Shown piece after piece: positions 26,011 through 34,629 of a stretch of DNA of 64,000 nucleotides. Position 1 is the stretch's first letter, and each line of letters opens with the position of its first letter. Both the position numbers and the translations under genes were made by a program. The notes under the pieces are model-generated. The model searched no databases. It saw only the letters and a program-made list of their open reading frames with translations, and was not told the origin of the DNA. This DNA comes from an uncultured Amylibacter sp. (GTDB lineage Bacteria; Pseudomonadota; Alphaproteobacteria; Rhodobacterales; Rhodobacteraceae), in NCBI GenBank assembly GCA_947497475.1, contig CANMGS010000001.1, positions 1 to 64,000 of the forward strand, given 5' to 3'.

Positions 26011-28146
26011 TTACGTGCGTGCGCGCTTGACCAATTCCAATACTTCTTTTGCCGCTTCTGGTATGTTCGTGCCTGGCCCAAAAATGGCTCGCACTCCTAC
26101 CTGGCGCAGAAAATTATAATCGTTGGGCGGAATTACCCCGCCGCAAATCACAATGATGCCCTCCCCGCCCTTATTTTTCAGAGCGTGCACCAATTGTGGG
26201 GCTAATGTTGTGTGACCAGCGGCTTGGGATGAAATCCCCACCACATCCACACCTTTTTCAATGGCATCAATCGCCGCTTCTTCTGGTGTTTGAAACAGTG
26301 GCCCCATGTCGACATCAAATCCAATGTCAGAGAAGGCTGTTGCGATGATTTTACCGCCACGGTCATGGCCGTCTTGACCCATTTTCACCACCATCATGGA
26401 TGGTTTTTTACCATTTTTCTTTGCAAAATCAGCAACATCCGCTTGAATATCCTGAAACCCTTGATCGCCTTCATAAGCAGCGCCATAAACACCATCAAGC
26501 AATTTCACTTTGGCTTTATGGCGCCCAAATGCGCGTTCCATAGCATCAGATATTTCACCAACCGTTGCACGTACACGTGCTGCATTTACAGCAAGCTCCA
26601 GCAAGTTTGCATCAGAGGAACGTGCGCCCTGTTCAAGCGCCACAAGGGCGTTTTCACAGGCCGCAACATCGCGGCTTTGCCGGATGTCTGCCAGTCGCGC
26701 GATCTGTGCTTCGCGTACAGCCGTGTTGTCAATCTCACGCACATCGATTTCTGGTTCTTCATCCAATTGGAATTTATTCACGCCAACGATCACATCTTCG
26801 ACGCGGTCAACACGGGCTTGTTTGCGTGCAGCCGCTTCCTCAATCGCGAGTTTAGGCATGCCATCTTCGACCGCTTTGGTCATACCGCCGATTTCATCGA
26901 CCTGTTTGATCAGCTCCCATGCTTTATCAGCCAATTCTTTAGTCAAGTTCTCAACGTAATAAGAGCCCGCTAATGGATCGACCACATTTGTGACACCGGT
27001 TTCATTTTGCAAAATCAACTGTGTATTGCGCGCCAAACGTGCAGCAGCATCAGACGGCAAAGCAATCGCTTCGTCATAGCTGTTCGTGTGCAGGGATTGT
27101 GTACCGCCCAACACAGCCGACATCGCTTCATAGGCTGTGCGGATCGCGTTATTATAGGGATCTTGCTCTTGCAACGACACACCACTGGTTTGGCAATGGG
27201 TGCGCAGCATGAGGGATTTTTCGTTCTTTGCCCCAAATTCTGTCATCACACGGTGCCACAACAGACGTGCAGCCCGCAATTTCGCCGCTTCCATAAAGAA
27301 GTTCATCCCGATTGCGAAAAAGAACGACAGGCGTGGGGCAAAGGCATCGACATCCATACCCCGTGCCAATGCCGCTTTGACGTATTCCTTGCCATCGGCA
27401 ATCGTAAAGGCCAGCTCTTGCACCAGCGTCGCGCCCGCCTCTTGCATATGATAGCCACTGATTGAGATAGAGTTGAACTTCGGCATCTCGCGGCTGGTAT
27501 AATCGATAATGTCTGACACAATCCGCATAGAAGGCTCTGGTGGGTAAATATAGGTGTTCCGCACCATGAATTCTTTCAAAACATCATTCTGAATAGTTCC
27601 TGATAGTTTTTCGCGGCTCACACCCTGCTCTTCACCCGCAACTATAAAGCTCGCCAGAACTGGGATCACAGCGCCGTTCATAGTCATTGACACGCTGACT
27701 TTATCCAACGGTATGCCGTCGAACAGAATTTTCATATCTTCGACGCTGTCAATTGCAACACCCGCTTTACCGACATCGCCCACAACGCGTTCGTGGTCAC
27801 TGTCATAGCCGCGGTGCGTTGCCAAATCGAAAGCGACAGAGACACCTTGCTGCCCCCCCTCAAGCCCCTTGCGGTAAAAGGCATTACTTTCCTCAGCTGT
27901 AGAAAAACCAGCGTATTGGCGGATCGTCCAAGGACGGCCTGCATACATCGTGGCTTTGGGGCCGCGCGTGAAGGGTGCCATACCGGGCATAGAGCCCAAA
28001 TGATCCAAGCCTTCTAGGTCACTTTCTGTATAAACAGGTTTAACTTCAATGCCTTCTGGCGTGTCCCAAGTCAGGGCATCCAGTGGCTTACCACGTAATT
28101 CTTTTTCAGCAGCGGCCTTCCAGCCCTTTACATCAGAGGCGCTCAT
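26011..28146 (-). CDS. scpA: Methylmalonyl-CoA mutase
   Basis: 711-aa single-chain mutase that interconverts (R)-methylmalonyl-CoA and succinyl-CoA with adenosylcobalamin. The substrate barrel fills residues 1-530 ([63 protein letters not shown]). The C-terminal B12 domain has the cobalt-ligand motif DGHDRGGK near residue 600 and [12 protein letters not shown]. It is the full-length type with no separate beta subunit. AAAGGAG precedes the ATG with ordinary spacing. With PccAB and PrpE it forms the methylmalonyl-CoA route for propionate. The epimerase and MeaB chaperone are not in this window. Confidence 0.96.
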   Translation of the reverse strand: MSASDVKGWKAAAEKELRGKPLDALTWDTPEGIEVKPVYTESDLEGLDHLGSMPGMAPFTRGPKATMYAGRPWTIRQYAGFSTAEESNAFYRKGLEGGQQGVSVAFDLATHRGYDSDHERVVGDVGKAGVAIDSVEDMKILFDGIPLDKVSVSMTMNGAVIPVLASFIVAGEEQGVSREKLSGTIQNDVLKEFMVRNTYIYPPEPSMRIVSDIIDYTSREMPKFNSISISGYHMQEAGATLVQELAFTIADGKEYVKAALARGMDVDAFAPRLSFFFAIGMNFFMEAAKLRAARLLWHRVMTEFGAKNEKSLMLRTHCQTSGVSLQEQDPYNNAIRTAYEAMSAVLGGTQSLHTNSYDEAIALPSDAAARLARNTQLILQNETGVTNVVDPLAGSYYVENLTKELADKAWELIKQVDEIGGMTKAVEDGMPKLAIEEAAARKQARVDRVEDVIVGVNKFQLDEEPEIDVREIDNTAVREAQIARLADIRQSRDVAACENALVALEQGARSSDANLLELAVNAARVRATVGEISDAMERAFGRHKAKVKLLDGVYGAAYEGDQGFQDIQADVADFAKKNGKKPSMMVVKMGQDGHDRGGKIIATAFSDIGFDVDMGPLFQTPEEAAIDAIEKGVDVVGISSQAAGHTTLAPQLVHALKNKGGEGIIVICGGVIPPNDYNFLRQVGVRAIFGPGTNIPEAAKEVLELVKRART

Positions 28147-28189
28147 AACGCGTACTCCTTTAGTTTAAACGTAGATATAAAGCCTTGGA

Positions 28190-29434
28190 TCAGTCGCGAA
28201 ATTCTTCGCGCGCAGGTATCCGTCCAAAGGCGATTTTCGCCCCTGTATAGGCTGTTATTTCGCGGGGCCTTTCCCCGTAAATCAGCGTGTCTTGCCCATA
28301 GCGTTGGTTGATCGTATCGACCAACAGGCAAAGTTTTTCGCGTTCCGTGCGTTGCCCTGCCCCCGAACGATCCTCGAACAAATCGGCCGTGTGTTTGTGA
28401 GCAGGAACAAGCCCCCCCAACATCACGCCCGTAGAGAGCGGCTTTGAGAGGCGGAATTCTTCCCAGAATTGTCTGTATAAGGCCAGCAATTGAAAGCTGT
28501 CTTGTGTGCCGCGAATGCGGCGCCCGATCCGTTGGCGTCCATGCACCGTACATTTCACGGAAATATAGAGATAAGTCGCAAAGGCATTTCGCCGCCGCAG
28601 ACGTGTGGCCGCTTTGATAAGTAAGCGCCGTGTCACCAAACGTGCCCCTTCGGGATTGCGGTTGGCATAAGATAGGACTTGTCCATGCCCAAGCGAGCTG
28701 GGTTTTGTTTTGGGTTCGGGAATATCTTCGCCCTGAAGTGCACGAATAAAGCGTTCGCCCTGCACCCCGCCCCAAACTTTGCGCGCGTGTTTGGGCGACA
28801 TTGCATAAAGGCTGGGTGTATCCATGATCGATGCAGCGTGAAGTCGTGCTTCGATCCCGCGGTTGATCCCCGGAATATCGCGCAGTTTCAGATGTTTGAT
28901 CTTTTCTGGCAACACTGCGGGCAGCAACCAATCCAAACCACATGGCTTGTGCAATTCGCCCGCTAACTTTGCCAGTAACATGCTGGAACCCAGACCAATC
29001 GAGCAGCGCATCGCGATCCCTACGTCCGTATAAATCGCTTGGCGCATATCTTCGGCGATTTGCATTGCCACGTCTAACTGTTGCATCCGCCCGTACAGGT
29101 GAATGGAAAATTCGTCCACCGAATGTGCTGCAGTAACGGGCAATACCTGTTCCACCGCCATTTTGATGCGGTGATGATAATCCACGTATAAATCGTGGCG
29201 CGCTGGACGGAACTGCATCTGCGGCACCCTTTGGCGCGCCTCTTTCATCCGTGTTCCAAATCTTAGCCCCATCGCTTTGGCCTCGGTACTGGCTGCGATG
29301 ATCGCTGCATTGGGCGTCATTGTTGTCACCACACCCAGCGGTTGGCCACGCAAAGACGGGTCCTCTTGCTGTTCCACGCTGGCAAAGTAGCTGTTCATAT
29401 CCAAATAGAGCAGCGACACGCGATGGTGCGTCAT
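28190..29434 (-). CDS. Y-family DNA polymerase (DinB/UmuC type)
   Basis: 414-aa translesion polymerase. The first catalytic block is LLYLDMNSYFASVEQQ (residues 8-23) with the metal-binding Asp. The second is HSVDEFSIHL near 105 with the Asp-Glu pair. The fingers/palm part has GIAMRCSIGLGSSMLLAKLAGELHKP, followed by a helix-hairpin-helix-like LRDIPGINRGIEARL and a little-finger domain. Because both acidic motifs are kept it should be active, unlike ImuB. No ImuA or DnaE2 partner is nearby. It sits between pccA and the mutase gene in the same orientation, 43 bases before the mutase, an odd place for a repair gene. Confidence 0.88.
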   Translation of the reverse strand: MTHHRVSLLYLDMNSYFASVEQQEDPSLRGQPLGVVTTMTPNAAIIAASTEAKAMGLRFGTRMKEARQRVPQMQFRPARHDLYVDYHHRIKMAVEQVLPVTAAHSVDEFSIHLYGRMQQLDVAMQIAEDMRQAIYTDVGIAMRCSIGLGSSMLLAKLAGELHKPCGLDWLLPAVLPEKIKHLKLRDIPGINRGIEARLHAASIMDTPSLYAMSPKHARKVWGGVQGERFIRALQGEDIPEPKTKPSSLGHGQVLSYANRNPEGARLVTRRLLIKAATRLRRRNAFATYLYISVKCTVHGRQRIGRRIRGTQDSFQLLALYRQFWEEFRLSKPLSTGVMLGGLVPAHKHTADLFEDRSGAGQRTEREKLCLLVDTINQRYGQDTLIYGERPREITAYTGAKIAFGRIPAREEFRD

Positions 29435-29509
29435 TCGTCCAAACCTTGATATAGTGAGTCACATCAAGATTAGAACAAAAAGAGAACATATGATAGTCCT
29501 GCGCTAAAA

Positions 29510-31510
29510 TTATTCAAACTCCAGAATAATTTCATCCACGGCTAGGCTGTCACCGATGGCGGCATTGATCTTGGACACAACGCCCTTTTTCTCGGCACGC
29601 AGAACGTTTTCCATTTTCATGGCTTCGACAGTACACAGTGCTTGCCCCTCTTGGACTTCATCACCCACTTCAACGCTCATATTCACGATCAAACCTGGCA
29701 TTGGGCAAAGTAGCATTTTGGATGTATCCGCCGCCTGCTTTTCTGGCATCATCGCTGCCAATTCGGCACGGCGCGGTGTGAGCACAATCATTTTTAGATC
29801 AGCACCGCGATAACGTAACAAGCTACCACCACGGGCACCGTTTGATTTCACAACCAGTTCTTCACCACCGACGACAGCTTTTACCAAAGGCTGACCCATC
29901 GTCCAATCGGTTTGAACATCAAGCTTTTTACCGCAATCGAATGTTACCTTGCTGCCATTATCTGTATGCGCAATTGATACTGGATATGGATTGCCACCGA
30001 GCATCACGACCCATTCAGGAGCGATGCGGCGTTTGTGATTTGGTAAAGCACCTGAAATAGAGGCATCCCGTTCCGCACTGATTTGCTTCATATGTGCGGC
30101 CAATGCTGCCAGACGATGTAACGTGTCCTCGTCCAATTCAACGCCCATAAAGCCGTCTGGATACTCTTCTTCAATAAAGGCTGTTGTGATATTGCCAGAT
30201 ATGAAACGTTCGTGATCCATTACCGCAGATAGGAACGGCAAGTTGTGACCTATACCTTCCAGTTCAAACGCATCCAAAGCACCGCGCATCACTTCGATAG
30301 CACTGGCGCGATCTTTTCCCCATGAACACAGTTTTGCAATCATAGGGTCGTAGAACATGGAAATTTCGCCACCTTCAAAAACACCTGTATCATTGCGTAC
30401 AACCATATCCTTTGTCGCAACTTCCGCTGGCGGGCGGTAGCGTGTTAGGCGACCAATGGATGGTAAGAAACCACGATATGGATCTTCGGCATACAGGCGG
30501 CTTTCCATTGCCCAGCCGTTAATGCCGATATCTTTTTGCTTTAACTTCAATTTTTCACCATTCGCCACACGAATCATTTGTTCAACCAAATCAACGCCTG
30601 TGATCAATTCAGTTACAGGGTGTTCCACCTGCAAACGTGTGTTCATCTCTAGGAAATAGAAATTGCGATCTCCATCCACGATGAATTCAACCGTACCTGC
30701 ACTGCAATAATCCACAGCTTTTGACAGGGCGACTGATTGTGCGCCCATTGCTTGGCGCGTTTCTTCGTCCAAGAACGGTGATGGCGCTTCTTCGATCACC
30801 TTTTGTTGGCGACGCTGAATGGAACATTCACGTTCATTAAGGTAAATACAGTTGCCGTGTTGATCTCCTAGTACTTGGATCTCAATGTGACGTGGTTGTG
30901 TGATGAATTTTTCAATAAAGATACGGTCATCGCCAAAGCTGCTGGCCGCTTCGTTCTTGGACAATTGAAAGCCTTCGCGTGCCTCATCGTCATTCCATGC
31001 AATACGCATCCCTTTACCACCGCCACCAGCGGAAGCTTTGATCATCACAGGGTAACCAACTTCATTAGAAATCTTCACGGCCTCATCAGCATCCGCAATC
31101 AGCCCCATATACCCTGGAACAGTTGAAACGCCTGCTTCTGCCGCAAGTTTCTTCGATGTGATTTTATCACCCATCGCTTCAATAGCACCTGCCGGTGGGC
31201 CGATGAATGCAATGCCTTCTTTTTCAAGCGCTTCCGCGAACAATTTATTCTCGGATAAAAAGCCATACCCGGGGTGAACGGCTTCGGCACCCGTTTGACG
31301 AATCGCATCCATGATTTTGTCGATCACAATGTAGCTTTCCGCTGCAGGCGGTGGCCCGATGTGCACCGCCTCGTCCGCCATTTCCACATGAAGGGCATTT
31401 TTATCGGCATCCGAATACACGGCGACAGTTTTGATCCCCATTTTCTGCGCGGACTTGATCACACGACAGGCAATTTCACCGCGGTTGGCGATTAGGATTT
31501 TTTTAAACAT
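29510..31510 (-). CDS. pccA: Propionyl-CoA carboxylase alpha subunit (biotin carboxylase + BCCP)
   Basis: 666 aa. Biotin carboxylase (MFKKILIANRGEIACRV, VMIKASAGGGGKGMR with the ATP-binding Gly loop, EMNTRLQVEHPVTE) occupies residues 1-450. A linker/BT domain follows, then a biotinyl domain ending with VEAMKMEN, whose Lys near residue 630 carries biotin. With PccB it carboxylates propionyl-CoA to methylmalonyl-CoA. An acetyl- or methylcrotonyl-CoA role is less likely given the neighbours. The ATG at 31510 is preferred since AGGTG lies six bases upstream; a GTG three codons earlier is possible. A minus-strand terminator lies about 70 bases upstream, so it probably has its own promoter. Confidence 0.94.
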   Translation of the reverse strand: MFKKILIANRGEIACRVIKSAQKMGIKTVAVYSDADKNALHVEMADEAVHIGPPPAAESYIVIDKIMDAIRQTGAEAVHPGYGFLSENKLFAEALEKEGIAFIGPPAGAIEAMGDKITSKKLAAEAGVSTVPGYMGLIADADEAVKISNEVGYPVMIKASAGGGGKGMRIAWNDDEAREGFQLSKNEAASSFGDDRIFIEKFITQPRHIEIQVLGDQHGNCIYLNERECSIQRRQQKVIEEAPSPFLDEETRQAMGAQSVALSKAVDYCSAGTVEFIVDGDRNFYFLEMNTRLQVEHPVTELITGVDLVEQMIRVANGEKLKLKQKDIGINGWAMESRLYAEDPYRGFLPSIGRLTRYRPPAEVATKDMVVRNDTGVFEGGEISMFYDPMIAKLCSWGKDRASAIEVMRGALDAFELEGIGHNLPFLSAVMDHERFISGNITTAFIEEEYPDGFMGVELDEDTLHRLAALAAHMKQISAERDASISGALPNHKRRIAPEWVVMLGGNPYPVSIAHTDNGSKVTFDCGKKLDVQTDWTMGQPLVKAVVGGEELVVKSNGARGGSLLRYRGADLKMIVLTPRRAELAAMMPEKQAADTSKMLLCPMPGLIVNMSVEVGDEVQEGQALCTVEAMKMENVLRAEKKGVVSKINAAIGDSLAVDEIILEFE

Positions 31511-31579
31511 GGCTGACACCTAGATTGTAATTGGAATTATAGGATGAAGAGGCCATTACAGCGCAAAAAGCGGCGGGCC

Positions 31580-31616
31580 AAAAAAAAGGGACCCTCACGC
31601 CATCGCGTGGGGGCCC
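31580..31616 (-). terminator. Rho-independent terminator between the pccB unit and pccA
   Basis: On the minus strand a GC-rich stem (GGGCCCCCACGC / GCGTGAGGGTCCC with a GATG loop and one or two wobbles) is followed by eight T. It lies 234 bases past the stop of the 115-aa gene and 70 bases before pccA. It would end most transcripts from the pccB promoter there. Confidence 0.85.
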
Positions 31617-31629
31617 TAGTAGAGGGGAA

Positions 31630-31740
31630 ATGAAAGAGTTTGACCACTTGGAGGAGCGGAAAATCTCAGTACCAGTATTAGCTTTCACAAGCGACGCTAC
31701 TGGGTCATGCGTCATTGAAGTTCCAAAAGAACTCCGTTGA
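31630..31740 (+). CDS. Possible 36-aa small protein or gene remnant
   Basis: An open frame of 36 codons with ATG at 31630, preceded by GAGGGGA, and TGA at 31738. The composition is protein-like: an acidic start (MKEFDHLEERK) and a hydrophobic middle (ISVPVLAFTSDATG). It runs against the surrounding genes and starts 14 bases after the terminator hairpin. It may be a true microprotein, the remnant of a lost gene, or chance. No family is recognised. Confidence 0.22.
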   Translation: MKEFDHLEERKISVPVLAFTSDATGSCVIEVPKELR

Positions 31741-31849
31741 ATATGAGCGTAGACCGTATTTTTGGTTGTGCAAATCGCATTACTCAGCCAACCCATGGTT
31801 TGGGCCGAAAACCGCCAAAGCGTTTTTGGTGTGCGCGAAAACATGCCGA

Positions 31850-32197
31850 TTACCCCTCAAAAACGTCGGGAAAGCTAACCATAGCGCGCCCTACGTTGAT
31901 TTTTAGTAATGTTTCGTAATCTTCAGGATCTTGAGAATCATCTGCAAATTCCACTTCACGGCCCAACAACCAACTTAAACGGCCTGCATCCAGATTACCG
32001 CGTTCAAATGATTCTTCGCCAAAATATTCCCACAAAGCCCGCATAAAACCTTCGTCGGCTATACGATCCGCATTACGACGATCCGCATAGCGTTCACGAG
32101 CGATAAGTTTCGTTGCACCCTTCTTATTCGGGCGACGAATTGTGAATTGGAAATCAGAACTTGGAAGACGGGATGGAAAACCACGATATTTGATCAT
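31850..32197 (-). CDS. Conserved-looking hypothetical protein in the pcc cluster
   Basis: 115-aa soluble protein, not recognised. The N-terminus is basic (YRGFPSRLPSSDFQFTIRRP). A charged middle (LIARERYADRRNADRIADEG) and an acidic segment (GREVEFADDSQDPEDYE) follow. No signal, membrane span or metal motif is seen. GGGGGCG is placed before the ATG at 32197. It follows the small lipoprotein gene and precedes a terminator, so it ends the pccB transcription unit. Position alone suggests a link to propionyl-CoA metabolism, which may be accidental. Confidence 0.55.
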   Translation of the reverse strand: MIKYRGFPSRLPSSDFQFTIRRPNKKGATKLIARERYADRRNADRIADEGFMRALWEYFGEESFERGNLDAGRLSWLLGREVEFADDSQDPEDYETLLKINVGRAMVSFPDVFEG

Positions 32198-32229
32198 AAC
32201 GCGCCCCCGAAGGTGGCTATGCGTGGGGT

Positions 32230-32255
32230 GCCAAGAACCTTAATTGGTTCTTGGC
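32230..32255 (-). other. Perfect 10-bp hairpin without a U tract
   Basis: GCCAAGAACC and GGTTCTTGGC (32230-32239 and 32246-32255) form a perfect stem with a 6-base loop. It lies between the small lipoprotein stop and the 115-aa gene start. No T-run follows on either strand, so it is more likely an RNA-processing or stability element, or a weak attenuator, than a terminator. Confidence 0.6.
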
Positions 32256-32266
32256 TATAATTCTTA

Positions 32267-32398
32267 TTAGTACTTTTGAGTTGGCTGTTCTGCCACGATC
32301 TCAACTGGAGCCGGTGCTGGCTCTTCTTGTTGTTGTTGTGCACATGCTGAGATGCCGAAAGCCACCAATAGAGTAGCCGCAATGAGTTTTGTAGACAT
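32267..32398 (-). CDS. Small lipoprotein (43 aa)
   Basis: The peptide begins MSTKLIAATLLVAFGISACA: a Lys, a hydrophobic core and a lipobox GISAC with cysteine 19 as the lipidation site. The mature part is only about 25 residues, Gln-, Glu- and Pro-rich (QQQQEEPAPAPVEI). A perfect AGGAGG lies five bases before the ATG. Such entericidin-like or orphan lipoproteins are often missed because of size. It lies between the DUF6497-like gene and the 115-aa gene on the same strand. Function unknown. Confidence 0.72.
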   Translation of the reverse strand: MSTKLIAATLLVAFGISACAQQQQEEPAPAPVEIVAEQPTQKY

Positions 32399-32558
32399 AC
32401 TGTCCTCCTAAATTGACTGTGATCCAAAGTTTTTAAGCCTTGGTTCTCGGCCACGCTAGCAGAAGATGTTTGCAAAAGACAGCCACTAGTTTGCAGGATA
32501 ACGTAAAAGTGGCGAAATACGGCCCGTAGTGCGCTTTTAATAAGCATTTTTTGTCTCA

Positions 32559-32960
32559 TTAGTGCCATTCGCACAGTCCTTCAGAAATATCATAAAACCC
32601 CATATATTGCTTAGCATCGGGGTTTGTTTCGCCATATGTTACGGGACGATCCATCATTCGGATCACCACCTCACGTGCTGCATCTAAACCATCTGTTGGC
32701 GTTTGCGCTTTTTGTAATGCGTAATCATTGCACAACACATCAATATCAAGGCTTGCCGTCTCATAGCTGATAGCACCGCCTTCTTTTATTTCAGGCGCAA
32801 GGACAGACAGATAGAATTGACGGCGCGTTGGCGTGGTTGTTTGGAAGATTTCTTCGAAAACCTCCAAATTTTGCCCCGAAGGCACAGGTGGAAGATCAGC
32901 AAATGCAGTTGTTCCGATAAAAAGCCCAATAAGGGGTAAGGTATGTAATGCTCTGGCCAT
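32559..32960 (-). CDS. Exported DUF6497-like protein
   Basis: 133 aa with an N-terminal signal peptide (ALHTLPLIGLFIGTTAFA). The mature part has VPSGQNLEVFEEIF, FYLSVLAPEIKEGGAISYE, DIDVLCNDYALQKA and a C-terminal EGLCEW, so two cysteines may pair in the periplasm. I place it in DUF6497 from memory of Rhodobacterales proteins next to propionyl-CoA carboxylase; this needs checking. It starts four bases after the pccB stop, so it is co-transcribed with pccB. Confidence 0.65.
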   Translation of the reverse strand: MARALHTLPLIGLFIGTTAFADLPPVPSGQNLEVFEEIFQTTTPTRRQFYLSVLAPEIKEGGAISYETASLDIDVLCNDYALQKAQTPTDGLDAAREVVIRMMDRPVTYGETNPDAKQYMGFYDISEGLCEWH

Positions 32961-32964
32961 AGAA

Positions 32965-34497
32965 TTACAGCGGCAGATTATCGTGTTTACGCCAAGGGCG
33001 GCTGGAATCTTTGTCTTTTAGGCTGGCAAAGGCACGCGCCACACGCATCCGCGTATTTTGTGGCATGATCACTTCATCGATAAAGCCGTTTTCAGCAGCC
33101 ACAAATGGGTTTGCGAAACGATCTTCGTAATCTTGTGTTAAAGCTGCGATTTTCTCGGCATCGCCTAAATCACTACGGTGTAGGATTTCAACCGCCCCTT
33201 TGGCACCCATCACAGCGATTTCTGCTGTTGGCCAAGCGTAATTGATATCGCCGCCCAAATGCTTTGGTGACATCACACAATATGCACCGCCATATGCCTT
33301 GCGTGTAATTACAGTCACACGTGGCACTGTTGCTTCGCCATAAGCATAGAGCAATTTAGCGCCGTGTTTAATCACACCGCCATATTCTTGTGCTGTCCCA
33401 GGCAAGAAACCAGGCACATCCACCAATGTCAGTAATGGAATTTCAAAAGCATCGCAGAAACGTACAAAACGTGCCGCTTTACGCGATGCATTGATATCCA
33501 AACACCCCGCCAAAACCATTGGTTGATTAGCAACAACGCCAACAGTCGAACCCTCTAAGCGGATAAAACCTGTTAGGATGTTTTTCGCAAAGTCCTCTTG
33601 TATTTCATAGAAATCGCCCTCATCAGACAATTTCAACACAAGCTCTTTCATATCGTAAGGTGTGTTGGCATTGCTTGGAATGATCGTATCCAATGACGGC
33701 TCTTTGCGCTTTGGATCATCAAAAAATGGGCGTTCGGGGCAACCAGATTGATTATTCAGAGGTAAGAAATCAAACAAGCGGCGCACTTCCATCAGCGCAT
33801 CAATATCGTTTTCAAACGATCCATCCGCGACAGATGATTTTGTCGTGTGGGTTTTTGCGCCACCTAATTCTTCTGCTGTGACAACTTCATTGGTCACTGT
33901 TTTCACAACATCAGGACCTGTCAGGAACATGTAAGAGCTATCACGCACCATAAACACAAAGTCAGTCAATGCAGGAGAATACACAGCACCGCCCGCACAT
34001 GGCCCCATGATCACGCTGATCTGCGGAATAACGCCTGATGCTTTAATGTTATTCTGGAAAACTGACGTGTACCCCGCAAGTGAGGCAACGCCTTCTTGGA
34101 TACGTGCGCCGCCTGAATCGTTAATCCCGATAATAGGCGCACCATTGCGCAACGCCATTTCCTGAACTTTACAAATCTTTTTGGCATGCGTTTCAGATAG
34201 CGAACCGCCATAAACAGTGAAATCTTGGCTATATACATAGGTCACACGGCCATTGATCGTGCCCCACCCTGTTATCACACCATCACCTGGAATATGTTCT
34301 GCATCCATACCAAAGTCTTGGCATTTGTGCGTCACAAACATATCGAATTCTTCAAAAGACCCTTCGTCCAACAGAACATCTAAACGTTCACGCGCCGTTA
34401 GCTTGCCTTTTTTATGTTGCGCATCAATACGGCGCTCGCCGCCACCCATGCGCGCCGAAGCACGACGTTGTTCTAGTTCTTGGATAATATCTCGCAC
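32965..34497 (-). CDS. pccB: Propionyl-CoA carboxylase beta subunit
   Basis: 510-aa carboxyltransferase subunit. The N-terminus ([18 protein letters not shown]) and the two crotonase-like halves carry [55 protein letters not shown] and [21 protein letters not shown], the acyl-CoA and carboxybiotin pocket motifs of the PccB family. The start is GTG at 34497 with GGAGG seven bases before it. It is the first gene of the minus-strand propionate cluster and faces pccR across a 132-base region with TTTGCAAA-type boxes. Control by PccR is therefore expected. Confidence 0.95.
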   Translation of the reverse strand: MRDIIQELEQRRASARMGGGERRIDAQHKKGKLTARERLDVLLDEGSFEEFDMFVTHKCQDFGMDAEHIPGDGVITGWGTINGRVTYVYSQDFTVYGGSLSETHAKKICKVQEMALRNGAPIIGINDSGGARIQEGVASLAGYTSVFQNNIKASGVIPQISVIMGPCAGGAVYSPALTDFVFMVRDSSYMFLTGPDVVKTVTNEVVTAEELGGAKTHTTKSSVADGSFENDIDALMEVRRLFDFLPLNNQSGCPERPFFDDPKRKEPSLDTIIPSNANTPYDMKELVLKLSDEGDFYEIQEDFAKNILTGFIRLEGSTVGVVANQPMVLAGCLDINASRKAARFVRFCDAFEIPLLTLVDVPGFLPGTAQEYGGVIKHGAKLLYAYGEATVPRVTVITRKAYGGAYCVMSPKHLGGDINYAWPTAEIAVMGAKGAVEILHRSDLGDAEKIAALTQDYEDRFANPFVAAENGFIDEVIMPQNTRMRVARAFASLKDKDSSRPWRKHDNLPL

Positions 34498-34566
34498 GCA
34501 AAATCCTCCCGAAGCGTTGACTTAATGTACAGTACTAAGCGGTTTACGAAAGGTAAATATAGCTAA

Positions 34567-34614
34567 TTTGCAAATACATTTATTTTTTGCTATTGCTAAT
34601 TGCAAAATTGCAAA
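34567..34614. promoter_or_regulatory. TTTGCAAA boxes, candidate PccR binding region
   Basis: The divergent pccB-pccR spacer contains TTTGCAAA (34567-34574) and two tandem TTGCAAA units (34600-34606 and 34608-34614), with a TTTTGC half-box between them. As I recall, the Rhodobacter sphaeroides ScfR regulator PccR recognises paired TTTGCAAA motifs in front of pccB. The tandem units end 15 bases before the pccR ATG, a place that would suit autoregulation. Confidence 0.7.
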
Positions 34615-34629
34615 CAAGCGAGACCATTC

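Larger units (their letters stand above)
31511..31849. other. 339-base intergenic region upstream of pccA
   Basis: This is the longest stretch without an established gene. It holds a minus-strand terminator (31580-31616), about 70 bases of presumed pccA promoter and leader, and a possible 36-codon plus-strand frame (31630-31740). The remainder (31741-31849) shows nothing recognisable. No TTTGCAAA box of the PccR type is present, so pccA may be regulated differently from pccB or mainly by read-through. Confidence 0.6.

Noticed and set aside
28143-29489. A 448-codon open frame overlapping the Y-family polymerase on the same strand in another frame
   Set aside because: Its translation is low in hydrophobic residues and rich in Arg, Ser, Gly and Cys, with no family motif, while the 28190-29434 frame has clear polymerase motifs. 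It is a by-product of the codon bias there.
31503-31844. A 113-codon minus-strand frame upstream of pccA
   Set aside because: It runs through the terminator hairpin and has no ribosome site or recognisable domain.
32194-32574. A 126-codon minus-strand frame between the 115-aa gene and the DUF6497-like gene
   Set aside because: The composition is not protein-like, and it overlaps the 43-aa lipoprotein, which has a perfect ribosome site and lipobox in a different frame.
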